Assembly (NCBI GenBank): GCA_902651635.1 | Contig: CACRSC010000052.1 | Location: 153,024 to 217,023, forward strand | Direction: 5' to 3' | Length of the DNA stretch: 64,000 bases | From: Mastigamoeba balamuthi | Taxonomy: Eukaryota; Evosea; Mastigamoebida; Mastigamoebidae | In this document: one piece after another, positions 1 through 10,800 of the stretch | Position numbering within the stretch: position 1 is the first letter of the stretch | Layout of the letters: the number at the start of each line of letters is the position of its first letter | The notes under the pieces: model-generated | What the model was told of the DNA's origin: nothing | Databases searched by the model: none | What the model saw: only the letters and a program-made list of their open reading frames with translations | Made by a program: the position numbers and the translations under genes

Positions 1-244
1 GGAGCGGCGAGCACTCGACGGCGCGGACGGCGCCGCAGAACCAGCGGGGCGGGGGCCGCGTGCGGGTGTCGGCGGTGCGGAAGAGAGCGCAGGACCACGG
101 CAGCCGGGGCGCTGCGCTCGCGGCCCTCCGCCACTGCCGGCACACCAGCGACGCGCGCCCCAGGGCCACGCACGAGTCGGCCCCGCTGCACCGCGCCAGC
201 TGGCACAGCACCTGCGCCAGCACGTCGTCGCTCAGAGCCTGCAT
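1..244 (-). CDS. F-box protein, N-terminal part (runs off the window)
   Basis: Read on the minus strand from the ATG at 244, the frame is open to the window edge (81 codons). It starts with an F-box: LSDDVLAQVLCQLARC, then an ALGRASLVCRQWRRAAS segment, matching the F-box pattern of a Leu/Pro-containing start, a hydrophobic helix and the (L)VCR-WR core. F-box proteins bind Skp1 through this helix bundle and present substrates to SCF ubiquitin ligases. The substrate-binding domain lies outside the window. The start is chosen because the F-box begins three residues after this ATG, typical of F-box proteins. No intron is needed. I am confident of the F-box; the substrate class is unknown. Confidence 0.75.
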   Translation of the reverse strand, partial: MQALSDDVLAQVLCQLARCSGADSCVALGRASLVCRQWRRAASAAPRLPWSCALFRTADTRTRPPPRWFCGAVRAVECSPL

Positions 245-523
245 GCGAGCGCTGTCGGGTTTTCACGGTAAACGGCAACGGAATTGTGTCGGCTTGATTG
301 ATAATCAGCTGAATGATTGAGGAGGGGTCTCTCTCTTTCTCGCAACGCGCACGTCGCGACGAGGTCTCGATTGATTGAGACGGGTACAAGGCTGACCTGA
401 GTGTCGCCGGACAGCGTGGCGAGGTTGGCAGATATTCCGGTAGACAATTTCATTTTTGATAAGTTCGGTTGCGAATATCAGACACACACAGACAGTTTCT
501 GAAGACACACAGCGCACCAGCCG

Positions 524-844
524 ATGGGGAACTCGCACAGCGGCGGCGGCAAAGAGAAGAGCAACAAGAGCGCGCAGCGGACCACGCAGTGCAGGGAACC
601 CGTTTACGACGAGCGCATGTTCGCAGACCTCAAACGTAGCAGGGAACTCACCATGCAGTTCCTCATGCACACGACGACAGCGATGAGGGACGGCCAATTC
701 CCCGAGAAGTACGTCAACCTACAGAAGAAGGACTTGTTATTCTACAGAGAAATAATGATGGAGTTCATCCGCCAGAGCTGCAATGCAGAGAAAGCCATCG
801 AGAATCTGCTGCGGGCCGAGGGCAAACTGCCAGAGAAGCCATAA
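524..844 (+). CDS. small protein with N-myristoylation-type start, function unknown
   Basis: A 106-residue intronless ORF starts with MGNSHSGGGKEKS, a good match to the N-myristoylation signal (Gly2, small residue at position 6, basic follow-up), so the product probably sits on the inner face of a membrane. The rest is predicted helical and charged, with a central FLMHTTTAMRDGQFPEKYVN block. I do not recognise a family. A decayed inverted copy of the FLMHTTTAMRD block lies about 500 bp downstream on the opposite strand, which supports this being a real coding sequence that has been duplicated. Start choice: first ATG, with stops upstream in frame. Confidence 0.6.
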   Translation: MGNSHSGGGKEKSNKSAQRTTQCREPVYDERMFADLKRSRELTMQFLMHTTTAMRDGQFPEKYVNLQKKDLLFYREIMMEFIRQSCNAEKAIENLLRAEGKLPEKP

Positions 845-1186
845 CAACCGCTGGTTCCGTGTTCCTGTGGGGTTCCAAATATAACAGCAGAAGTGATTTG
901 CACGACAAGTGTGATTTGTATGCGAGTTCCTCACAGCCTGTTTCCTGCTGGGAGGTTGCGTCGGAGCAGCAAGGCACCCAGAAGGTATCACCCAGCGTAT
1001 CAGAGGGGAGGGGGTACAATGCGACGTTAGCACTGATGCAGCATAGCATCTCAGTGTATCTGCACTAGCCGAAGGGTCACAGTACAGCACTGGTTCAGGA
1101 ACAGGGACAGGGACACAAGCCACGGTAGCGGGTCATCTGCCCACAGAATGGACCTCATCACACGAGGTCTCCCATCGTGACCATGC

Positions 1187-1260
1187 CGCTTGAAGAATTC
1201 CTTTGTCTCTGAGTCTCTCAGCGCTGTCGTCGTGTGTATCAGGAACACAAGGTAAGCATA
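1187..1260 (-). pseudogene. inverted partial copy of the 524-844 gene
   Basis: On the minus strand this stretch reads FLIHTTTALRDSETKEFF, closely matching FLMHTTTAMRDGQFPEKY of the plus-strand gene at 524-844. The nucleotide match (about 1195-1245 against 659-700) is strong over the ACACGACGACAGCG core. The flanks do not extend the match and no full gene can be built, so I read it as a relic or orphan exon of an inverted duplicate. The rest of 845-1373 shows no gene. Confidence 0.45.
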
Positions 1261-1373
1261 CACTGCCTGACACTCACACATGGATACACCAGTGCCCGGA
1301 CAGCGGTAGCCTCGGAATGTAAACCCTTACGTTTGCATGGAACGCGAGACTTTGAGGGTCCGGAGTGTGGGGC

Positions 1374-2769
1374 TCAGGCGGGGCGGTTGCCTCTGAGCCA
1401 CTCGGCAATCTCGTTGCGCAGTGACACGAGGGCCATCAGAGACCCCATGCTCATGGGCTTCCTCGTCATCGGCAACGTCCCGCGCGCCAGCAGCCACTTC
1501 TCGATGGCAGACTGCTCGTAGAAGAACCCGTCAGGGGCAACGACGGGGATCAGCCCCAGTGTGATGGGGCACTTGAACATCGGCGGCACCCTCTGCTCCA
1601 GCGCTGAGGCTGCCCCCATGGAAGAGGGGCAGCCGCTGCCGCCTGCTGCACGGCGCTGGGGGTGCCGTCTGCCGGGGGCTCTGATGGCGCACAGAGCCTG
1701 GTGAAGAAGTGGGTGAGGGAGTCCATGTGGGCCTTGTGGAGCTCGCCGGTCTTGAGCTGCTGCTTGATCTTGTCGCCCCCGGGCACGTCCAGCGCCATCA
1801 CGGCGTCGGCGTCGAAGAGCAGCCACTCACCCGTCAGCCCTGCGGCCCTCACCTGCTGCCCGATGGCCTCGGAGAAGCCCTGGGACTGCATCCATGCTGC
1901 CACCTGCTCCTCCGTCCACGACGGTGCCATCACCACGTCCCGCACCTCCTCCGGCAGCCGCGCGGCCACCGTCGTCTCCAGCGCAGCGTCGCTCAGCGTC
2001 AGCCGCCCGAACGTCTTTGATCGTCTGGCACACGTGCAGGATCCGCGCCCTGTCCCCCGCCCTCTCCACCCCCAAGCAGTTCTGCAGCTGCCTCGCACCC
2101 ACTATCTCCAGCACCGCCCCGTCCACGTTGTTCCGCTCGAACAGCCCGCACAGCTCTCGCAGCCCCACCTCCTTCAGCACATCCACCACGTCCCCGCACG
2201 TCAGCGACCCCAGCTTCATCGACGAGATCCGCTTCCCCAGCTCCGCCTCCCGCTTCTCCACCTCCTCCAGCTGCGCCTCGCACAACCGGTGGCTCTCCCC
2301 CGTCCTCACCGGAATGTTCCTCGCTCTCGGCCCACTGCTGCTGCTCCACCGTGGCTGTCTCCACTTCGACCGTCCTCTTCAGCTGCGCGCCCGCGGCGTC
2401 CAGGTGCTGCTGCGCCTCCTCGAGTGAGCGCTGTGCCTCGGCCACACGGTCGTGCTGGGCCTGCGTCGCCTGCGCCGCCTCGCGGGCGCCTGCAGCACAC
2501 TTTTCCCTGCGCTCTGCTGTTGCCGCTGCCCTCTTGCTGGCCTCCAGGTTGCGCTCGAACGAAGCCTCGAACTTGGCATGGCAGGCACCGAGCACGCAGC
2601 TCAGCTCGTGAGGCCCCGCTGTCACGAAGGACGAGACCGTCGCTTCTCTGTAGGTCCCATACAGGAGCGGGAAACTTCCCAGAATGCACGTGCTTCTGCG
2701 AGTTCTCTCAGAGTGCATGCAGTTCACTGCATATGCGGGAACATGCACTGATTTCCGTGGGAAGTTCAT
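1374..2769 (-). CDS. coiled-coil, tandem SAM, U-box protein (probable E3 ubiquitin ligase), frame interrupted
   Basis: In order on the minus strand: an Ala/Glu/Gln-rich coiled coil (about 2600-2320), a SAM domain (about 2210-2015; DVVDVLKEVGLRELCGLF and LGVERAGDRARILHVC), a second SAM domain (about 1918-1745; WTEEQVAAWMQSQGF) and a C-terminal U-box (about 1586-1385; PPMFKCPITLGLIPVVAPDG followed by the YEQSAIEKWL helix). U-boxes recruit E2 enzymes; SAM domains mediate self- or partner assembly. The pieces lie in different frames: between coiled coil and SAM1 (near 2310), between SAM1 and SAM2 (near 2025) and between SAM2 and U-box (near 1620, in a GGGGG run). None looks like an intron. Either the assembly has indels or the gene is decaying; domain order and conservation favour a recently functional gene. 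Confidence 0.7.
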
Positions 2770-4272
2770 CGGCCTAGAGTGCCCTTGGTATCATCGATCC
2801 CTCCCTCCAAACCAGAAAATAAGTTGTCGACCTCTGCTCAGGCCCCCGCGTCCAGAGGCGCCGGACCATGTCTCCGGTGCTGTGGTCGTGACAGGCATCG
2901 TGCCGGTCAACGCGAACAGCGTGCGTCGTGCCCCGCAGTGCTGTGCGCAGCCGTCTTATGGCCCTCCGTCCCATTCAATCGATGTGGTCGTGCCATTCGT
3001 GCAGGTCCCCCGCCTCTGCTTCTGACTATCTCGTCCGCCCCCCATTGTGCTTCCCTGCTTCGTCCCCAACTCCCCAATGGAAGCGAGCACATAGGCGCAG
3101 GGTCCAAGCACTCCAAATTCCGATCTGATTCCGAGTCAGACATAATGGCGTGCGTTCACACGGTTACTGGGCTTTCTCTGGCAGCGCTCATCGTCTTCAC
3201 CCACCTAGCCTCAAGAGACGACCACCATCAAGGACGCACATGAGAACTGCAAGCAGAGGCACGAGCAGGTGATGCGCTCCAGTGCCGATTCGAAGTCCGC
3301 GACGCTTCGCAGCGGCCTCGACAAGGAAGGCCACAGACGAAGCCCGAAGCATCTGACACCGTAACACCCGAAATCACACACACACACACACAAGCCCTCC
3401 CGTAGCACACACCATCGCAAAAGAACACCACCACACACCCGACGGAAGTCCAGCCCACTACACACGCGGACACCACACACCTACACACTCGAAGAAGCCA
3501 TGCCGTACATGGCCACCACATCACACTCAAAGGCGCATTTCTGCCCCAGCTGTGCAAGACCGCGCCTGCCACGAGCCCCCCGACCCGACGACGTACCTGT
3601 CCAGCCCCACGCCTCATGCCCGTCGTCGTCGATGGAGCCAACAACCAAGCACGAAGAACGAGGACTATTGCCACATCACGGTATTACCATCGCCATCAAC
3701 AGTGCCACGCTGGCGCCATTACAGGGGTCAGGGAGCACAGGGCACAGGTGACAGGAGGCGAGAGATTGCGTGGCCTGCCCAAGTTCCCCACCAAACCAAT
3801 GACGCGACCCCGGGAAAGGCCACAGGCCTCACCGACTCCGTATTCGAGGTTTGGAAGCGGCTGGGTGTGCCACGGAGTCTCAGCCCCTGCCCCTGCGTGC
3901 CCGTCTCCCACAGCACTGCTGGACACCACCGCCACACACATCGCATGCCCAATACACGCCAATTGCACCCTGTCTCGAGTACTTCGTTATGCCACGCCGT
4001 CTTGTTCTGAGTGGGTGTCGCCAGCCGAGCATGTTGTACCTCTGTCTGCTGGCTACCAACTCGCACAAGGGTACCGTTGGTGCACTTGTTGTCCCACAGC
4101 CAGATTTCGAGCGGTGATGCGTCCTTTATTTCTGCCAAAATCCGAGCATTTCTGATCGAATTTGGACCCGTACACCCGAAGAGAAAACCCCACGGGGCAC
4201 CTCACCGCTCTCAACTCGAGATCTCCCCACTCAAACCAAAACCATGGAAGCCCGTACTCGCAGCACACCGGC
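2770..4272. other. intergenic stretch without a supported gene
   Basis: About 1.5 kb with only short ORFs of biased composition. It contains a (CA)n tract at about 3376-3391. A minus-strand segment near 4080-4120 reads IWLWDNKCTNGTLVRV, which resembles the end of an FHA domain, but no flanking domain sequence supports it. Confidence 0.6.
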
Positions 4273-4837
4273 ATGACGAGGACCGCTCTCGTTGCGGTGG
4301 CAGCCGCTGGCGGCGTGCTGGCCCTGTGGCTCCACTCGAGGTCGTTCTCGTGCGACCCACCGAGGGTCTCCGCGCTCGCCGTCGACGTCCCCAACGTGGC
4401 CTGCGCCGCGGGCGAGATCCTCTGCTCCGCTGCCTGCGTGGCGACCGTCTCCTCAGCCGCCGAATACCACAGCTGCTCTGGTTCCTTTTCCCTCGTCCCA
4501 CATCTCTCCGCTCAGCTCACTCTGCTGGCACACAGCCAAGGTCGCTGCTGCGCTCTGCCAGTGCGCCGCGTTCCTGCTGGGCCTGGTGCATCTGGGCCTC
4601 GGCGTGGAGCTGCTCCTCCTCACCAGCGGCTCGCCGGTGACCGCGGAGGAGTGCAGCCACACGGGCGGCTTTGATCCCGAGGGCGTCTGCGTCGCACAGC
4701 TGGTCGTCCTGGGCCTCGAGCTCTCCGCCAGCCTCGCGTGCCTCTGCGCGCTGCCCAAGCGCGAGTCCGCGGTCTACGGGTACCTCGGGGGCACCTACGA
4801 CTGCGTCCCCCACGAGCCCTCGTACTCGCATCTGTGA
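4273..4837 (+). CDS. small multi-helix membrane protein (about 169 aa), function unknown
   Basis: Two exons, 4273-4480 and 4536-4837, joined by a 55-nt intron (GTTCCT...CACACAG) that keeps frame. The product has an N-terminal hydrophobic helix (TALVAVAAAGGVLALWLHS), a second around EILCSAACVATVSSA, a third running from the splice junction (VAAALCQCAAFLLGLVHLGL) and a fourth (VAQLVVLGLELSASLACLC), with several Cys in the loops. The layout recalls four-helix tetraspan or claudin-like proteins, but no CCG or other signature is visible, so I do not assign a family. The C-terminus (YDCVPHEPSYSHL) is short. The intron call rests on uninterrupted hydrophobic helices across the junction. Confidence 0.65.
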
Positions 4838-5121
4838 ACAAACCGGCGCCAACGGCAACGCATTTCCTTTTCGAATTCAATTGCGAACAGATTTGCCAGC
4901 GGCCATCCCGGCCACTAAACGCAGCACGAGCCGCGACGCCGCCACGCGATGCCCCTGAGACGTCGTCGGCCGATGGCGGTTCTCTCTGCCTCTTTTTGGG
5001 TGGACGATGCACCGGGCGGCGAGCACAAGGCGCCGAGACGCACGACACAGTCCCGCAGATTGCACGGGCTTGGGCGAGTAGGGGATGACCTACAGAGAGA
5101 CGAGTTACTCTTTTGAAACAG

Positions 5122-5194
5122 GCTTCCGTAGCACAGTCGGCAGTGCATGCGGCTGTTAACCGCAGGGTCCTTGGTTCAAATCCAAGCGGGAGCG
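5122..5194 (+). tRNA. trnN: tRNA-Asn (anticodon GTT)
   Basis: A complete cloverleaf of 73 nt without an intron. Acceptor stem GCTTCCG (5122-5128) pairs with CGGGAGC (5187-5193) with one T-G pair; D stem GCAC/GTGC (5131-5134, 5143-5146); anticodon stem TGCGG/CCGCA with loop CTGTTAA, giving anticodon GTT at positions 34-36; variable loop GGGTC; T stem CTTGG/CCAAG with loop TTCAAAT; discriminator G at 5194. B-box sequence GGTTCAAATCC is intact, as needed for Pol III transcription. CCA is not encoded, as usual in eukaryotes. Confidence 0.96.
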
Positions 5195-5198
5195 TTTT
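5195..5198 (+). terminator. Pol III terminator of tRNA-Asn
   Basis: A run of four T directly after the discriminator base of the tRNA-Asn gene; T4 is the minimal RNA polymerase III termination signal. Confidence 0.75.
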
Positions 5199-5474
5199 AT
5201 TCCTTGTGTATCTTTTTCTTTCTCTTTTACTCGGTTCCGCTCTGATTGTTCGTTACTCCGGCAACGCCAACAGCAAACAGCAGTGCAGAGGCCTGAGGAC
5301 CTGCGCCTTCGCGGCCTAGCGATCAATCAAGCGATCACCGATCAAATTGTTCCCAAATGGCGTCAGAGGTGACTAGATTAGTGCAGACGGAGAGAGCGCT
5401 TCTTTTTCTGCTGAGAAGTCAGACTGTATTTATCGCCTAACGGAACGAGTGCACCTGCCGCTGCCCTGCCCTCG

Positions 5475-7393
5475 ATGCCGTCATCGCCGCTCGACTCTCT
5501 GCTGCGCCGCGCGGGCGTGGAGCGCCGCGACGTCACGTGCGAGGCGCGTGCGTCTGCCAAGATACTGCTGCCCGCGGTGCTGAGCAACTACTCGTCGCTG
5601 GGCATCACGCTCATCAACCTCGCCTTCGTGGGCCGCCTGGGCGCCACGCCCATGGCCGCCTGCGCGCTGGCGACGACCATCTTCAACATCGCGGGGCAGA
5701 GCGGCGCCCAGGGCATCTCGTGCGCCCTCGACACGCTCTGCTCGCAGGCACACGGGGCCCGCAACCCGCTCGCCGCCTCGCACGCGTTCCAGAGGTCCCT
5801 CGTCGCCATCACGGCCTTCGCGGCCCCCGTCCTCGTGCTGCTCTGCTGCATCGAGCCTGTGCTGGTCGCCCTGGGCCAGGACAAGGTGCACCCGCGCCCT
5901 CGCCCTCGCCCCCTCGCACGGCAGAGTCAACCCACAGCCCCCCGGCTGTGATTGTCTTTCTGCTCGGGGGGTCAATTGTTCTTTTCCTTTCTGCGTTGTT
6001 TCCCGGTGGACGCGCCATGTTTATCGTCTTGATCCCCCCAGGGCCCCTCTCCCGCGCTCACGCCTGAGCCCCCCAGGACGTCTCGCGGATCGCCGGCGTG
6101 TTCCTGCGGATCCTGATCGCTGGCATGCTGCCATCGTTCTGGAACGAGGCCATCCGCAGGGCTCTCTACGCCGCCGGCGTCTCCTGGCCGCAGCTCGTCG
6201 TCAGCGCTGCCGGCGTCGTCTCGGTCATCGCCCTCGACTGGGTCTTCATCCACGCCCTGGGCCTCGGCGTCGAGGGCTCTGCTGCTGCGCTGTCGTGCAC
6301 GTGGGCGCTGCAGTTTGTGATGTTCGTGGCCATCATCCGCGCGAGTGGCTTCCACAGGACGGTGCTCGCTGGCGGCCCGTCGCTGGCTGCGATGAAGACG
6401 GGGTGGGGCGAGGTGCTGAAGCTGGCGGCGTCGGGGTACGTGATGATCTGCAGCGAGTGGTGGGCGTTTGAGGTCTGCGTGTTCCTCGCGGGCCTCAGCG
6501 GTGCTGTCTCGCTCGCCAGCTTCTCCGTGCTGCTGAACCTCATGAACTTCTGCTGGATGCTGCCCATGTCCGTCGGTATTGCCGCCAGCGCCCGTGTGGG
6601 CTTCCACCTCGGAGCCAACGACTACAACCGCGCCCGCTTCAGCTCGTGGTTCTGCCTCGGTGCGCGTGCTCTCCCTCCCCTCTAAGGAAAGTCTCCCGCG
6701 TCTCAATCGGTGCCGTGCAGCGGTCATCGTGGCTCTCGAGTGCCTGTACATCCCCCAGCTGGTGCTGTTCGGGAGGTACTTTGTGATGGTGTTCTCCAAC
6801 GACGCCGACGTCGTGGCGACCGCGGGGTCGCTGGCACCCTTCGCGGCCTTCGTCTCGTCGCAGGACGGCTTCAACGCCGTGTTCAGCGGCGTCCTGCGCG
6901 GCTGCGGCCTGCAGGTCTTCGGCGCCGTCTGCAACGTGGTCGGCTACTACGTCGTGTGCCTCCCCATCGCGTGCATCCTGCTCTTCGTGGCCAAGATGGG
7001 CATCAAGGGCCTCTTCTTCGGCCTGGGCGCCGGCGTCCTTGCCCAAGTCACCACGTTCCTCGTTCGTTGCCCCCTCTGGGCTCTTGTGTGCCCGCCTCTT
7101 GCTCGTCCTGACAGTGCTTGCACGCGCAGGTCCGGGTGCTGATGATCAAGTGGAAGGAGGTCGCCGCCGAGGCGCACTCGCACCAGGCCAAGTCCTCGGG
7201 CAAGAGCGACGACGGACGGAAGGCCGACATGGATGCCGAGGGTATCCCGCTCAACGACGTGTCCGATGCTGAGGCCGAGGCTGAGGCTGAGGCTGAGGCC
7301 GCGACAGATGCCGAGGTCGAGGTCGAGGTGGGCACGCCTGGGGACCGGGGCGAGGAGCGCACTGCGCCAGCCAAGGGCGAGGCTGTCCTCTGA
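5475..7393 (+). CDS. MATE-family multidrug/toxin efflux transporter, copy 1
   Basis: Exons 5475-5885, 6077-6659, 6721-7061 and 7130-7393 join in frame to 532 residues. The protein has the two-bundle MATE layout: NEARASAKI-type start helix, conserved SCALDTLCSQAHGARNP loop between helices 2 and 3, then repeated long hydrophobic helices, and a second-half GVLRGCGLQVFGAVCN segment matching the MATE consensus (LRGCG-Q--GA--N). MATE proteins export organic cations or drugs in exchange for H+ or Na+. The C-terminal tail is acidic and Ala/Glu-repeated, probably cytosolic. Donors are GTGCAC, GTGCGC and GTTCGT. A paralogue lies at 22745-24595 with the same exon lengths for exons 2 and 3 (583 and 341 nt), which fixes the splice sites. 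Substrate unknown. Confidence 0.93.
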
Positions 7394-7807
7394 GACGGCC
7401 CCCAACCCCAACTATGAAAAGGCCAGAAAGTAGTTCAGAGAGCGGAAACACCAATGCATAGTAATACAAATCACAGTCGCATCTCTCGGCCAGCACTCTG
7501 CCTCCGTAGTGCTGTTGGCGTGCCCGAGAGGAGGCTAAGCTGCACATTGTGCAGGCGGCAAAAACGATTCACACAGGTGCAGCGAATGTTCACTTCATTT
7601 CTGACAATTTATTATTTCCGCGTTTGTGTCAGAGAGAACGTTCCACGAGTCAGAGAGGACGATTCATTCCTTCTCCTTTCCCAACGCGCTGCTCGCCAAT
7701 ATCTAGCGGTTATTGCGTACTAGGGCCAACACTCATTTACAGCCACCATTCAGTCACCAGTCACCCAATCCTCTCTGCATCTTACACGCCCACCACCGAG
7801 CGCACCC
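7394..7807. other. intergenic region before the ATPase gene
   Basis: Some 410 bp with only short ORFs, rich in pyrimidine stretches. It must hold the 3' end of the MATE transcript and the promoter of the P-type ATPase; I see no recognisable promoter motif. Confidence 0.5.
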
Positions 7808-10800
7808 ATGGACAAGCTCAGGCACGAAGCCCGCGAGACAGCTGGCGTACGCCCCGTCGCACCGCCCCGCCCCCCCCTCGCCCTGACGCGTCGCTGCGGT
7901 GCGGGGGCACAGCTCAACCTGGCGAGGCTGTGCGAGCACCGCGAGCCCCTCGACGCTAAGGCGGCCAGGACCCTCGTCTCCTTCCTCGTCTCGCGCTGCG
8001 GCACCGTCGACGAGCGCCACGTCGTCGCCCAGGCCCTCGACCCCAAGGCCAAGGCCGGTGCGCCCCTCCCCGTCCTCGGGTCGACAGCACGCACGCATGA
8101 ACACACGCACGACAGTTAACTGACACAGCGGCACAGCGCTGCAGCTCGTCTACTTCTTCCTCAAAGTCGACCTCGAGTTCCAGGTGCGCCCTCCGCCGGC
8201 CGGGCACCCGCGTCGCCCGTGGCACCACTTGGCAATCGCGCGAGAGGCGTGCCGGGAAAACGCACGGGGCATGAAATGCGGTGTTGCGAAAAGGCGGCAG
8301 CGTGGCGAGAAACCACGTGGTCTGAGAAGTCTTGTCCGGGAAAGATATTTGGACCCCCGGAAGATATCATCCGTGTGCCAACGCCGTGCTGACGTGTCGA
8401 TTGCGGGCCGATGCGGCGCAGAACGCGTTCGAGGGGCTGAGCGTGGGCGCCATCGCCAAGCGCCTCAAGCTCGACAGGCACCTCGCCGAGGGCCCCGAGG
8501 AGCACGCGCGTACGGCCCTGCAGCTCATCGCGTTCCTGTCGAACCACTTCTCCAAGGCACAGGGCCCTCCATCTCGATATTCGCCCCCTGCCATCTCGAA
8601 AATGCAGCAATTGAACGTGCAGTGTGAAACAAAACTCCTCTGACCGCCAACTGGAGGCTCTACGTCCGCAAGCAGGCCCACGAGCAGGTCCGCGAGGGCC
8701 TGTTCCACATGCTGCCCGCTGCCCAGCTGCCCGAGATGGCCCGCAGCCCCGACCTGCGCTCCTCGCGGGACGTCAGCCGCGCGTCCAGCGCTGCCGTCCC
8801 CGACGACGAGCTGGGGGCCTCCGGGGTGACGGCCCTGCGGCTCAAGGACCACCTGCCGCCGCCCGAGGACAGCGGGTGCTACCACGCCAACACCCCGCAG
8901 GAGGTCGAGAAGATCTTCTGCACGCGCATCTCCCAGGTATCCGCGGATTCCTGGAATCTATAGATTCACGAATCCCGGCCTGAATCTTCGCAGGGCCTGA
9001 CGACCGTCGAGGTCGAGGAGCGGCTGGCGGACTTTGGGAGGAACGAGCTGCCCCGGGCCAAGCCGCCGTCGCCCCTGCGGCTGCTGCTGGAGCAGCTGAC
9101 CGACTTCATGATGCTCACGCTGCTCGTTGTCCTCGTCGTCGAGCTCGCCATGCAGAAGTGGGCCCCCGCCGTCCTCATCTTCGTCGTCATCGCCTTCGAG
9201 GTGGCCGTGGGGTCCGTCCCGGGCCCACCGGGGGGGACAGAATGGCCGGAATCTGATAATGATGCCCAGCCATCGGGAAATTAATTGGCGGGGGCAGAAA
9301 TCAACTGACATGGCCCGCAGGTTTGTGCAGGAGCTCAAGGCGCAGCGGGCGCTGCAGGGGCTGGAGTCGCTGCAGGTGCCGACGGCGACGGTTGTGCGGT
9401 ACGGGTCGGTGCAGGTGGTGGACAGCCGGGACGTGGTGCCCGGGGACGTGGTGCTGCTGGAGGAGGGCTGCAAGGTGCCCGCGGACCTGCGGCTCGTGGA
9501 GACGGCGGGCCTGTGCGTGCTCGAGTCGGTGCTGACGGGCGAGAGCGTGGGCGTCGAGAAGAGCGCGGGGGCCATCGCGGGGCACAGCGTGGCGGTGGGG
9601 GACATGGCCAACACGGCGTTCATGTCGACGGCTGTGCTGCGCGGGAGGGCCAAGGGCATCGCCGTCGCCACGGGCAGGCACACTGAGATCGGCAAGATCT
9701 CCAAGGCCCTCTCGGGCAACAGCCGCAAGTACGCAGCCCCACCCAGCCGCCCGCTGCTGGTCCCCACTATCTCTCTCCTTCCCCCATCTCCCTCGCGTTT
9801 GCACTGCATCCCTTTCGCTTCTATCGTACTTAGCCCCTCGCTGGTCCACTATCGTTCTCTTGCTTCATGTGATGATTGATGCCTCCACAGACGTGCTCGC
9901 TTCCCACTGCACCCCACTCACTGCACGGGGCGGGGACTACGCAGCAAGACGCTGCTTCAGAAGAAGCTGGCGGTGCTGGGCAAGGTGCTCGTGGCCGGGG
10001 CTGTGGTCGTGTGCCTGCTGGTCGTCGCGATGTTCCTCGTGCGCACGCGGCTCAGGCGGCGGCTGGACCGCGACGACGCGATGGGCGCCCTCGAGCTGGG
10101 CGTCATCCTGGGCGTCAGCGCCATCCCCGAGGGCCTCGTGGCCGTCGTCACCGTAGCCATGGCCGCCGGCGTGAAGCGCATGGCCGCCCAGAACGCCCTC
10201 GTCAAGCGCCTGGCGACGGTCGAGGCGCTTGGCTCGGTGACGACCATCTGCTCGGACAAGACCGGCACGCTCACGCAGGGCCGCATGGTCGCCGCCGAGA
10301 TGCGCGCTCCCGGGTGCTCCCTGGCCTTCCCAGTCGCCCCTGTTGGCGAGGGGGCGCAGGTAGTCGGCCCCGACGGCGCCAGCGGACCGCCGGCCAGCGG
10401 GGCGTGGCCTCCGCAGCTCGAGGCAGCGCTCATGTGCTGCGCGCTCTGCAACAACGCACGCGTCTGCAGGGACGAGGGGGCCGACGGAGCCGAGGGCGGG
10501 TGGGCGTACACAGGAGACCCCACCGAGGGATCCATCGCCGTGGCCGCAGAGAAGGCCTCTCGGGGACGTGGGCACTGGGAGAGCGCTGGGTGGGCGTTTG
10601 TGTGCGAGGAGCCGTTCGACAGCGACCGCAAGCGCATGAGCGTTGTCTACCGCGACGCGGAGAGCGGGCGCCACGTGCTGCTGGCCAAGGGGGCTCCCGA
10701 GGCGGTGCTAGCCAGGTGCGTTTCGTCGGTCACCGGGGCGCTGGACGCTGCGGCCATCGATGCCGACGCATCAGAGATGGCGAGCCGCGGGATGCGTGTC

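Noticed and set aside
3728-4138. FHA-domain-like segment on the minus strand
   Set aside because: Only about 16 residues (IWLWDNKCTNGTLVRV) resemble the end of an FHA domain; the Arg and Ser-x-x-His motifs are not found upstream.
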